Assembly: GCF_011046735.1 (NCBI RefSeq)
Contig: NZ_CP049258.1
Location: 4,544,001 to 4,608,000, forward strand
Reading direction: 5' to 3'
Source: Nordella sp. HKS 07
Lineage (GTDB): Bacteria; Pseudomonadota; Alphaproteobacteria; Rhizobiales; Aestuariivirgaceae
Length of the DNA: 64,000 nt
The position numbers and the translations under genes are program-made. Positions 55,866 to 63,425 of this stretch are shown in pieces. Each line of letters opens with the position of its first letter. The stretch's first letter is position 1. The notes below the pieces were generated by a model that made no database searches, was not told the origin of the DNA, and was given only the letters and a program-made list of their open reading frames with translations.

Positions 55866-56066
55866 CTAGCAGTTGTAGACGCCCGCGGCACATCGCCTGG
55901 CGGTTCGTCGTCCGACACCCGCGACGCTCACCGGCGTCAGCGGGCGGCCAACCCTGGCCTCGGCGCTGGAGACAACACCGAGATTTACCGGACCTCCTGT
56001 GATCTCGAGACAGAAGGCCGCGATGATCGCTAAGCCTATCGAAATTGCGATGTTCTTGAGTGTCAT
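55866..56066 (-). CDS. Small secreted protein, VGRPLTPVSVAGV family
   Basis: 66 residues. Signal peptide LKNIAISIGLAIIAAFCLEIT, then AEARVGRPLTPVSVAGVGRRTARRCAAG. That ARVGRPLTPVSVAGV-xRR block is a motif I associate with a group of small secreted rhizobial proteins of unknown function, which are normally longer. Here the tail is short and ends in a Cys (GVYNC), so it may be truncated. GGGAGAGG precedes the ATG. Confidence 0.6.
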   Translation of the reverse strand: MTLKNIAISIGLAIIAAFCLEITGGPVNLGVVSSAEARVGRPLTPVSVAGVGRRTARRCAAGVYNC

Positions 56067-56079
56067 CGATCCTCTCCCT

Positions 56080-56880
56080 TCACTTTGAGGGGCGGAAATG
56101 GTCGGGCAATTCGTCTAGATCAGGAATGTCGCCGACCTTCGTCACTTCCTTTGCGCCTTCCGGAATCTTGAAGGCGAAATCATCGGCCGCGACTTCGCTG
56201 CCTGTCTTCCAGGATCGCACATCGATCGTATAGGACGGCCATCCCCTTACCTCGGTACTGGTCACCACATAGCGGCATGGATAGGGGCGGTCTCCCTGGG
56301 CAATCCAGATCTGCAGATCGACACCGTTCTTCGTACGGAACGCCAGATAGTCGCATTCGACTCCCCGGATCACGCCGCTACCCAGATCCTTGACATCCAC
56401 CACCGCGGACATGAGGGCTTTGTACGGATCCGACATCAACAGGTCGGCCGCTGGCAGCGGCCTTTTGAACTTGTCGCGCAAGACGTCGACCAGATGATCG
56501 ACCGTTCCCGGCACCTCGGCCTGGACATAGAGATTTCTGTCCTTGCCTAGGATCGACAGGCGCTTGCCGTCAAAAACCAGCTCGACATTCGCGAAACCGC
56601 CGGTACGCGTGACGCGCAGCTTGTCGGGCCGGTTGAGGGTTACAGTCCCCGAACTCGCCAGCGCGAGCTTCTGTTTCTTTCGGGTGACGACTTCCAGGCT
56701 CGTATCGTATTCGAATGAGATGGCATTCTGAGCAGCCAGATAATCCGACATCGCCTTGAGCAGTCGCTTGGCATCGGCTTCGTCGGCGCTGGCAGGAGTC
56801 ATGGAGCCTGTGGCCACCGTCAAGAGTGCGGCAAAAACGAACCCGACACCTCTTGCCCATTTCATGAACGAGTAGGTCAT
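56080..56880 (-). CDS. DUF2092 exported protein
   Basis: 266 residues from ATG 56880, with GGGAGGA seven bases upstream. Signal peptide FMKWARGVGFVFAALLTVATGS, then a LolA/LolB-like beta-sheet fold typical of DUF2092: FEYDTSLEVVTRKKQKLALASSGTVTLNRPDKLRVTRTGGFANVELVFDGKRLSILGKDRNLY, with PADLLMSDPYKALM and LPAADLLMSDP. Such proteins are periplasmic and unstudied; a lipid-binding role is inferred from the fold class. It is encoded 13 bases before the 66-residue gene on the same strand. Confidence 0.85.
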   Translation of the reverse strand: MTYSFMKWARGVGFVFAALLTVATGSMTPASADEADAKRLLKAMSDYLAAQNAISFEYDTSLEVVTRKKQKLALASSGTVTLNRPDKLRVTRTGGFANVELVFDGKRLSILGKDRNLYVQAEVPGTVDHLVDVLRDKFKRPLPAADLLMSDPYKALMSAVVDVKDLGSGVIRGVECDYLAFRTKNGVDLQIWIAQGDRPYPCRYVVTSTEVRGWPSYTIDVRSWKTGSEVAADDFAFKIPEGAKEVTKVGDIPDLDELPDHFRPSK

Positions 56881-57311
56881 GTGTCCTCCCTGAGCGCCGA
56901 ATTGCGCTGCTCGGCCTGGGTCGGGGTCCAGATATGCCGCCGACCAGACCGAAGACGTCCTCCCGCACTGCCAATGCCGGAGAAGGCGTAGTTTTTTCGC
57001 AATATTGATCAACAGTGACGTGTCGTTTGGGCCAAATTCGCTCATTTATCTGGCTCCTTTCACCTTCAGGCGGGAGCGCCGTATCTCTAGTCCTCAGCGC
57101 CTTGGCTAGGAATGGAACGAGCTTGACGTTCGTTCATGATCGCACGAAACCGGGACGGAAACCACATGCCTTCGGAGCCGCATCTCGGCTAATCCGATCT
57201 TCAATGAAAGCCTTCGGTCCGTTCCGGTACAGTTTGTGGCAGCTACACTTCCCTTTTTTCGCGGCAATCACGAAGGCGGAAGCATCGCGGATTGTCCGGG
57301 CGGCATAATGC
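56881..57311. other. Intergenic, no gene seen
   Basis: 431 bases. The promoter of the DUF2092 gene should lie at its left edge. No ORF shows a plausible ribosome site, signal peptide or family motif. Confidence 0.5.
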
Positions 57312-58065
57312 CTAGTCCCCATACACCACCACATCGGGAATCTCGAAGCGTTGATCGCCGATACGGGCAATGGTCAGGTCGCCCTGGCGCTCGCTCGTGA
57401 GCTTCGCATCGCCATCCGCCTGGCTGATATCGGCATTGACGAGCGCGCCCTTCTCGAAGAACGCCACGCGATTGCCGCCGTCCGGCCAGAAGACCGTCAC
57501 CTGGGCCGTGCCTTCGCCTTGGCGCACCACACCGAATTTGCAATTCGTCATGGGCTGCCCCGAGACTCGGGCACAGGGAATTTCGCCCGTCGCGTTGAAT
57601 CCGGTTCCGGGCACCAGTGCGTCGCCGCTCTCGCTCCCCGCCGGAACGCCGGCCGATCCCGAGATCTCGACAGTGAGACTGTAGTTGCAGAGTTCGTTTC
57701 GCCGCGCCGCGTTGCGCATCAGTTAGATCTGAACCGCATGATCGCCGGAAGCTGCGAGGTTGCCGGTGAATTCATTGCCGCTGACCGAACCGATGAAGAT
57801 GGCTTCGGCGGAACCGGGCGGCAGCACGTTGAAATAGCAGCTACGATTGTCGGGGCTGAACTGCACCGACATCGCCTGACCCTGCGATGCGCCGAGGATG
57901 TACTTGATGCCATCATGGCCCTTGATCGCGCCCTTGAGAGTGGCCGAGGTCGCGCCGGCCTTGAACTTCACGACATGGGTCTGATCGACGGCCCCGGCAG
58001 GAGCGGAAAGTCCTAAGGCCAGAACGGTCATTCCCGGCAGAAACGGTCAAGTTCAAACGAACCAT
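57312..58065 (-). pseudogene. Exported protein broken by a stop codon and an early indel
   Basis: The reading starts MVRLNLTVSAG at 58065 (GAGGAG upstream) and loses its frame at GGGAATGACC: with one A fewer it would run on as MTVLALGLSAPAGAVDQTH, a normal signal peptide. The body VVKFKAGATSATLKGAIKGHDGIKYILGASQGQAMSV ... YFNVLPPGSAEAIFIGS ... GDHAVQI then meets TAA at 57723-57725. The next codons in the same frame read LMRNAARRNELCNYSLTVEIS, so the TAA replaces a Tyr codon (QIYLMRNAARRNE is the family form). Two open pieces of 102 and 135 codons remain. The gene is inactive unless the stop is read through. Confidence 0.75.
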
Positions 58066-58371
58066 GATCATCTCCTCTGCTCAAGTCAGCTCAGGGCTGT
58101 GTGAGACTTCCGACAGTACCGGTGAAGTTTCTCATGGATTGCTGTCGCGGAAAAGGAGGCCGACCGCTACAAATATCCGGCCTGCAACTGAAATAGGACG
58201 TAGAAATTATCGCGAGGGTGCCGCGGATGGTGGCAGGCCTGGGTCAGGTCGTAAAGTTGCCAATTGCAGCCGATGAGCTCGTTGGCAAGCCGGTACGTAA
58301 TTGCTTCTTATTGGAATGCCTTCACACATCAGACCCAACAAGCTAGAGTTGTCCGGCCTGGGAGAGACACA

Positions 58372-58641
58372 ATGAAAGCCTGTGCGGGCTTGTTTGGGCT
58401 TGGCCTATTGGTCGTTGTCCTCTCGATTTCGGTATTGTGGGGAGTCAATCCCGCAAGCGCGAAGTTTTGTGGCTGTCATGTCGGTAGCCAGTGGAAGTGC
58501 TCTCTCGTAGAGGCATACTGCTTCAATGAGTGCCGGGAGCCATACAAGTTTTATTCTGATAGAGCGTCATGCATCAAAGGCCGCACACAGTCTCAGACGC
58601 CTGTTCAGTCCACAAAATCAAAACCCAAGAAAAAGTCCTGA
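58372..58641 (+). CDS. Small secreted cysteine-rich protein
   Basis: 89 residues, ATG 58372 with GGGAGA upstream. Signal peptide GLFGLGLLVVVLSISVLWGVNPASA, then FCGCHVGSQWKCSLVEAYCFNEC...SC, six cysteines within about 35 residues, and a basic Lys/Ser tail (KSKPKKKS). The spacing suggests three disulfides. No homologue family is recognised. It is close to the left end of the tRNA-flanked element but lies outside it. Confidence 0.65.
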   Translation: MKACAGLFGLGLLVVVLSISVLWGVNPASAKFCGCHVGSQWKCSLVEAYCFNECREPYKFYSDRASCIKGRTQSQTPVQSTKSKPKKKS

Positions 58642-58757
58642 GCTGCGGGAAAGGGGCGAATGGATAGATCGCCAGCGCGATCCTGGAGCCAGCCCTTGGT
58701 GCGGGTCAGCAAGTCCGAGACCGCTTCGGTTTGTGTCGGTTTTTTCATAGAATTGTC

Positions 58758-58833
58758 TGGTGGGCGATGCTGGACTCGAACCAGTGACACCTGCGATGTG
58801 AACACAGCGCTCTACCAACTGAGCTAATCGCCC
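58758..58833 (-). tRNA. tRNA-Val (CAC), left copy, degenerate
   Basis: 76 nt including an encoded CCA. Anticodon CAC (codon GTG) in loop TTCACAT between stems CTGTG and CGCAG. It differs from the right copy at tRNA positions 26 (G for A), 45 (T for G) and 65 (C for T). The last change breaks the first T-stem pair (A49-C65). The sequence to its right lacks a clear promoter. It may be inactive. Confidence 0.8.
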
Positions 58834-58851
58834 GTACCAAGGGTGCCGCGA
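58758..58851. repeat. Direct repeat, left end of the element
   Basis: 94 bp identical to 63278-63371 except for three substitutions. It comprises the tRNA and GTACCAAGGGTGCCGCGA upstream of it. Repeated attachment sites of this length are longer than the usual tRNA 3' half. Confidence 0.75.
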
Positions 58852-59497
58852 GTAAATCCAGTCAAATCAACGCTTTTCGATGAGTATCGTATCTGTGCGT
58901 AACTGTCGAGAGGTCGATAATCTGAGGTCTGAAAGTAAGTCGTTGTGACACAGTTGTGACAAGAACGCAGGGCGCATGGAGAACTCGACTTGTACCCTCC
59001 ACGCGCGTGCAAGGCCATTCACGCGGTTGCGCAGACAGTGTCGGTATTCTGGCGGATTCGCCAGGCTGCAACGCGTGGAAGCGCGATATGCCTTCCGTCA
59101 ACTCGCAGGTCTTACCTTTAATTCACTTGCGCAGACCGACCCTCCGGCTAGAAGGCGCGTTACGGAACCAAATTACGCCAGGAAGGGTCCGGCTCGACAA
59201 ACTTCACCTTCGAGCGAGACGGGAAAGGCCAGCGAAATCTTCAGTGCTGGCTTTTCTAATTTAGTCGATTTCCCTCATTTAGTCGGGTTCGCTGGCGGGC
59301 GCGGACGGTGGCGAACCACTTTTCGCCTTTGGCCATAGCTGAGGTGCACTCTGGGCTAGTCGCTGACGACGCCGGTGTACTTGTATAGGTGTATTCCCGG
59401 TGGTAAGCACTTGTAACATGAACGTGCGTTATGCGTCAGGTCAATCAATGTCATCAGTTTGACTCTGGCGCACTGCCATCCGCGATCAAGTAGCGGG
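58834..59497. other. Element interior without a recognisable gene
   Basis: About 660 bases. Open frames here overlap in several phases and none has a family motif or good ribosome site. TTGTGACA-type repeats (GTGACACAGTTGTGACAAG) lie near 58950. Confidence 0.4.
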
Positions 59498-60043
59498 ATG
59501 AGCTTCGTGAACAACACGACATTAGAAACTGATACCGCACAACTTAGCTGGCCCTTCGGCATTGGCGTAGCCCTGATAATTGGTGGCTACGTTCCACTGG
59601 CGCTGATTCCAGTCGTGACCAATTCCAATTTGCACTTGGGCATCAAGACAGCGCTTTCCGGACTTTTCGCGATCACGCCGTTTCTTTCGAAAATTGCCGC
59701 GGTAGCGGTGATGGGCAAACCGGGTTTCAATCTGGTCAAGCAACATGTGGCCAGATCCTTCGGCCGTATTTGGCCAGATCGAGTGAGCCGAACCCGCTAC
59801 CGATTCGGGATTGCCTTGTTCGCGCTATCGATCATATTCGATCTACTGGTTCCATATTTCCCTGGTATCTTCGTGGACTGGAAATCCAACCCAGTCTTGT
59901 GGAGTATCGTCGGTGATGTAGGCATCATCGTGAGCTTCTTCACGCTTGGCGGTGAATTTTGGAACAAAGTAATGGCGCTCTTCAGCTACGATGCAAGAGT
60001 CGTAATTGCGACCGATAGCACAACGACTACAGGACCCACCTAG
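59498..60043 (+). CDS. Membrane protein with transporter-suffix-like domain
   Basis: 181 residues, four predicted membrane segments: FGIGVALIIGGYVPLALIPVV, LHLGIKTALSGLFAITPFLSKIAAVAVM, RYRFGIALFALSIIFDLLVPYFPG and GDVGIIVSFFTLGGEFWNKVMALFSYD. The RxRYRxGxxLF ... GDxxxxxSFFxLGGxFWxKxxALF pattern matches the short domain found at the end of some MFS transporters and as stand-alone small proteins. A function is not known to me. A weak ribosome site precedes ATG 59498. Confidence 0.6.
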   Translation: MSFVNNTTLETDTAQLSWPFGIGVALIIGGYVPLALIPVVTNSNLHLGIKTALSGLFAITPFLSKIAAVAVMGKPGFNLVKQHVARSFGRIWPDRVSRTRYRFGIALFALSIIFDLLVPYFPGIFVDWKSNPVLWSIVGDVGIIVSFFTLGGEFWNKVMALFSYDARVVIATDSTTTTGPT

Positions 60044-60057
60044 GGACGACGAGGATC

Positions 60058-60306
60058 ATGCAGGACGCAGAGGATTCCACGATTGAAACCGTGAAATCTG
60101 GTGGCGGTGATCGGGTTAGACGGATTACCCTGATTGCTGCCGCGATTGTCGTTATCCTCTTTTTCTATGGATTGATCGTACTTCAGCGACGACGCAAATG
60201 GCAACGCGGTCGTGCATCTGAACGGCACGGCCGACCAGATCAGCTGATCGGGGTCCAGACCGCCAATCTCACCGCCGACGACTTCTTGTTCGGCACCTTC
60301 GTCTGA
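60058..60306 (+). CDS. Small membrane ORF running into an RTX-type remnant
   Basis: 82 residues as read. The first half has a single membrane segment (RITLIAAAIVVILFFYGLIVLQRRRK); GAGGATC precedes its ATG. The last part (LIGVQTANLTADDFLFGTFV) is a typical end of hemolysin-type Ca-binding proteins. Just before it, in the +1 frame relative to this ORF, 60180-60240 reads FSDDANGNAVVHLNGTADQI, the segment that should precede it. The two pieces are out of frame by one base. So the 3' half is a gene-end remnant, and the fused ORF is probably accidental. Confidence 0.45.
   Translation: MQDAEDSTIETVKSGGGDRVRRITLIAAAIVVILFFYGLIVLQRRRKWQRGRASERHGRPDQLIGVQTANLTADDFLFGTFV
60179..60306 (+). pseudogene. 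C-terminal remnant of an RTX/hemolysin-type protein, frameshifted
   Basis: Translated in two frames it reads DANGNAVVHLNGTADQI then LIGVQTANLTADDFLFG. Joined by one missing base near 60240 (ATCAGCTGATC instead of ATCACGCTGATC-like), it matches the closing segment of rhizobial Ca-binding RTX proteins. The rest of such a gene is absent. It marks a breakpoint within the element. Confidence 0.55.
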
Positions 60307-60334
60307 GTGGGAATCGAGTGATCGAGGTCAGGCT

Positions 60335-61135
60335 ATGGCTAAACTGGATCGGTTGCCGATCATTTCTTGTGCACTTCTTCTTGTAATTACAGCGACGTCG
60401 CATGACCGTGCCTATGCGCAGTCCGATCTCACGCCCGGTATAATCGGCGAAGACAACCGAACGCCGATAGACAACAGCAATCCACCGTGGACCGCGATAG
60501 GACAAGTGAATGTTCACGGCTATCGTATGCTATCTTTTTGTACGGGAACTCTGGTCGCTCCAAGGGTCGTTTTAACGGCGGCTCATTGCGTTATCGACCC
60601 GGTCAAGAAGGCACCATTCCCGGCCAAGGATATACATTTTATTGCTGGTGTCTCGAGGGACAAATTCATCGGCCACTCGGTTGCGCGATGCTTGAAGTTT
60701 CCTGATGGCTTCCATTACTCTGGTCCTCAGAGGTTATTTCCAACTTTGCCCGCCCAGCCTGTTGCTTTTGGGTCCTTCAAGCTCGACCTGGCGCTGATTG
60801 TGCTCGCCGATGACATCTCTGAGGCTGGTGTGATAAAACTACTTGACCATGACATGCTGAAGATTGGCGCGTCATTGGTCCATGCATCCTATCCAATTGA
60901 CCGACGTTACCAGTTGACTGGCGATACGACTTGCAAAGCGATTTGGCAGGATGCCGACGTTGTGGCAACGAACTGCGATACGCGAACGGGAAGTTCGGGT
61001 GGCCCAATCCTAATCGAAGAGAGCGGGTCAAAGAAGCTCGCAGCCGTCTCAGTAGGCTTTCTTGAGAAAAGTGTCACGATTGCAGTGCCTTTGGATAGAT
61101 GGCCCGCCATTCCACTCAGTGCGGAATGTCCCTGA
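60335..61135 (+). CDS. Secreted trypsin-like serine protease (S1)
   Basis: 266 residues. Signal peptide LPIISCALLLVITATSHDRAYA. Catalytic triad: His84 in LTAAHCV, Asp151 in KLDLALIVLADD and Ser221 in TRTGSSGGPIL. Cysteines at C69 and C85 are placed for the S1 His-loop disulfide. It should cleave proteins in the periplasm or outside the cell. Codon use is less GC-biased than in the chromosome around it. GAGGTCAGG precedes the ATG. It is the most complete cargo gene of the element. Confidence 0.85.
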   Translation: MAKLDRLPIISCALLLVITATSHDRAYAQSDLTPGIIGEDNRTPIDNSNPPWTAIGQVNVHGYRMLSFCTGTLVAPRVVLTAAHCVIDPVKKAPFPAKDIHFIAGVSRDKFIGHSVARCLKFPDGFHYSGPQRLFPTLPAQPVAFGSFKLDLALIVLADDISEAGVIKLLDHDMLKIGASLVHASYPIDRRYQLTGDTTCKAIWQDADVVATNCDTRTGSSGGPILIEESGSKKLAAVSVGFLEKSVTIAVPLDRWPAIPLSAECP

Positions 61136-61680
61136 TTTGGAACTCATCCTAACCAGCTCGGTGATCTGGTAAGGCAATAGTTGTCGGAGTCATATTCTCC
61201 GCACGTGCGTTTATGGTTTGCTTTTGGCACGGACCCGACCGCGAGCGTCTGCGACGCTGGTTTGTCCTTTTCAGAAGTGGCGGGATGTCCGACTGGAGTC
61301 CGCGATTCACTACATAACGGACATTGGAGAGCGGTGTCATCCGGCAGCGTGGCGGCAATCCGTAGGTGCGTCGACAGGCCGTCGCGAAATCTATGCCAGG
61401 CTCTGATGCATAATCTCCCGCTGCGCTAACAACAACAGCTTGAGGCTTTAGCGGTTTTTTGAAATCCTCCGAAACGAATGGGGGCGGGCAAGGCTCGAAT
61501 AAGGGACCCGTTTTGCATCCATTGGTTCCGCGCTGCCTTAAGCGCTGGCGTCTCTTCCAACCTCTTCGCAGCGACACCCTCAAGGGATCGATCAACTGCA
61601 ACGAAGATTGCCTCCTCGCCATCTTCATCGGTCCAGATTAAGGCTTGGCCGCTTTATAGGCTCCCACAGTGTCCGCCGCG
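61136..61680. other. Element interior, gene remnants possible
   Basis: 545 bases. A start-less open frame on the minus strand, 61426-61653, reads ALIWTDEDGEEAIFVAVDRS and has protein-like composition. It has a stop codon directly upstream of it. No complete gene can be supported. Confidence 0.35.
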
Positions 61681-61938
61681 TTACTTTTCTGTGCGATCCG
61701 CGCCTGATCCATTTCCCTGGCTGGCCTCAGCGCCATCACTGTTCATAATCCCAAAAGAAGATGAGCTCTGCCCGGGTGCCGCGTAGTCAAAACCTTCTGC
61801 TTGAAGTCCTCTGCGGATTATCTCGCGCACCGCTGCGGCACGGCTGGGCATCCGCTTTTTGAAGCGCCAATCATCAAGAGCCTTTAGCTCTTTGGCATCC
61901 AGCATGATTTGCAGGCGTTCGATCCGATCAGCTGCCAT
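61681..61938 (-). CDS. Ribbon-helix-helix DNA-binding protein
   Basis: 85 residues. An RHH/CopG-like N-terminus: RIERLQIMLDAKELKALDDWRFKKRMPSRAAAVREIIRRGLQ. This is the standard CopG-type strand-helix-helix. The rest (SSSSFGIMNSDGAEASQGNGSGADR) is low complexity. CopG-type proteins often act as antitoxins, but no toxin gene is adjacent; it could be an element-borne regulator. Confidence 0.7.
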   Translation of the reverse strand: MAADRIERLQIMLDAKELKALDDWRFKKRMPSRAAAVREIIRRGLQAEGFDYAAPGQSSSSFGIMNSDGAEASQGNGSGADRTEK

Positions 61939-62171
61939 AGCCGTCTCCCAGATTGATTAACTTACTCATATGCACGATTTTGTGCTTATAGCTCCGCTGT
62001 CTTGTACTTAGCAAGAGGCGTTGTTTGCTCATATTTGTAATCGTTCTGAAAACGAGTACTTGTCTGATTTCAAGCAGTTAAGGGTTTTTCCTCCGCTTAA
62101 GGAAGGAGAGTAGCTGGGGGATTGCTATTGTACTGAACCGTCCTACGGTCTCCCCAAAGGAGGCCGATCAC

Positions 62172-62417
62172 ATGACTATCGCCCTGTCAGATTGTGTGAG
62201 AGCCGCTGTCCGAAAAGTGTTGGACGACATCGAAGTCAATGGCGGCTTCTTGGATGTATATGAGTCTGCCGCGCAAATTCAAATGGCTTTGCCGGATGAG
62301 AACGTGGCATTGGAACATATCGTTGCCGCTATGCTGGCCGGACGAGGCGGCATCCAGGTAATTGAATTTGATCCGCCAGCTTTGATTATAGATATCATTG
62401 TGCCGTTGCCTGCATAG
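62172..62417 (+). CDS. Small protein, unknown
   Basis: 81 residues. It has the best ribosome site in the window, AAAGGAGG eight bases before the ATG. The sequence MTIALSDCVRAAVRKVLDDIEVNGGFLDVYESAAQIQMALPDENVALEHIVAAMLAGRG suggests a helical fold. No known family. It is the last forward gene in the element, facing the degraded integrase. Confidence 0.65.
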   Translation: MTIALSDCVRAAVRKVLDDIEVNGGFLDVYESAAQIQMALPDENVALEHIVAAMLAGRGGIQVIEFDPPALIIDIIVPLPA

Positions 62418-62477
62418 CACGCCTTACCTGGTCAAATTTCAAACGCTCCGGATGACCAGGCGAGTATCCGAGCCTAA

Positions 62478-63176
62478 TCAGCCGCTATGTAGCGACGGGC
62501 TGCCGAGCACGCGAAAAACGGAACGCAAACTGAGGTCCAATTGCCTGGCGATCTCAACTTTCTTCATGCCTGCACTTGCCAGCGCCAAAATCTGATCGGC
62601 CTTGGCCCAAGCTGTGGGTGCTCTACCCTTGTACCGGCCTTCCTTCTTTGCCTTCGCAATCCCCTCACGCTGCCGAGCAAGCATAATGTCTCGCTCGAAT
62701 TGAGCGACCAGACGCAGGCCGGTGAGCGGATTGCTGGAGATCGCGATGCCCCATTCGCGGCGAGCCACCTGAAAAAGGTTGTGAAGCGTCGAAAACTCCC
62801 TGCGGAGCGTATTGCTGCAGACCTTAAGCAGGCGCTGGTCCCGATAGGCGGCGAAGTCGGCTGGGGTGATTGCGTCAGCCCACTTGCGACAGATTGGATC
62901 GCGAAGGAAGGCGTTCAGGACGATACGCTCGACTTGGTGCCCTTTCTTGCAGCTGCTGACGGTATCCCGGTAGCGGATCACCAGCTCCGAGAGGGCCGTT
63001 TGTTTGGAAGCCGAAACAGGTTTCACCGGCAGCTCGCCCCGCTCAAGTGCAGCTTCAGTCTACCTTGCCCATGTCACGGCATCGCGTTTGATCAGGAAAG
63101 ATTTGGAGACGGTTGGGTGGCCTTTGCGGCGAACCTGAACCTGCCAGCGGTTACCCCAGAACCTGAACGTAGCCAT
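62478..63176 (-). pseudogene. Degraded integrase: tyrosine-integrase N-terminus joined to serine-recombinase C-terminus
   Basis: From ATG 63176 it reads ATFRFWGNRWQVQVRRKG...FLIKRDAVTWAR, then TAG at 63060-63062 in place of Gln, then TEAALERGELPVKPVSASKQT. An N-terminal and core-binding (SAM-like) tyrosine-integrase segment follows (VERIVLNAFLRDPICRK ... LRREFSTLHNLFQVARREWGI ... SNPLTGLRL). At about 62708 the chain switches to VAQFERDIMLARQREGIAKAK and KADQILALASAGMKKVEIARQLDLSLRSVFRVLG, which is the end of a serine recombinase with its HTH. Neither catalytic domain (Tyr R-H-R-Y or Ser) is present. It can no longer recombine DNA. Confidence 0.7.
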
Positions 63177-63277
63177 GCGTCTTTTCCTCGCTGTGACACC
63201 AGTGTGACAGCGTTGATCTAACCGGCTTTTCGCTTGCTAACCCCGGTGGCCAACTTATTGATTACAAGGCCAAATCA

Positions 63278-63353
63278 TGGTGGGCGATACTGGACTCGAA
63301 CCAGTGACCCCTGCGATGTGAACACAGTGCTCTACCAACTGAGCTAATCGCCC
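63278..63353 (-). tRNA. tRNA-Val (CAC), right copy
   Basis: 76 nt with encoded CCA; all four stems pair, including A49-U65. Anticodon CAC, codon GTG. A sigma70-like promoter lies just to the right. This is the functional tRNA. Confidence 0.93.
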
Positions 63354-63371
63354 GTACCAAGGGTGCCGCGA
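63278..63371. repeat. Direct repeat, right end of the element
   Basis: It covers the complete tRNA-Val gene and 18 bases of its 5' flank and matches 58758-58851 with three mismatches. Confidence 0.75.
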
Positions 63372-63399
63372 TATAGGGTCGCCGGCTGGGGAAAGTCAA
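63371..63399 (-). promoter_or_regulatory. Sigma70-like promoter of tRNA-Val
   Basis: On the minus strand TTGACT (63394-63399) and CTATAT (63371-63376) are separated by 17 bases, and the tRNA starts 17 bases further on. The promoter lies outside the duplicated repeat apart from its last base. Confidence 0.65.
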
Positions 63400-63425
63400 G
63401 AATGGAACCGCATTCTTTCCCCGAT

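Larger units (their letters stand above)
58758..63371. mobile_element. Small integrated element bounded by tRNA-Val repeats
   Basis: About 4.6 kb between 94-bp direct repeats (58758-58851 and 63278-63371, three mismatches), each holding a tRNA-Val(CAC) gene plus 18 bases of its 5' flank. A degraded integrase gene reads leftwards just inside the right repeat. The contents are accessory: a membrane protein, an RTX-type remnant, a secreted protease, a ribbon-helix-helix protein and orphan ORFs. Base composition looks lower in GC than the flanks. The right copy keeps a good promoter outside the repeat, so it is the original tRNA and the left one is the duplicate. Confidence 0.75.

Noticed and set aside
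59280-59340. Sequence reminiscent of a tRNA 3' end (GGCGGGCGCGGACGGTGGCGAACCAC)-like in part
   Set aside because: No cloverleaf can be formed: T-arm and acceptor pairs are missing.
61426-61653. A protein-like open frame without start codon on the minus strand
   Set aside because: A stop codon lies directly upstream, no ATG, GTG or TTG opens it, and no family is recognised; at most a remnant.
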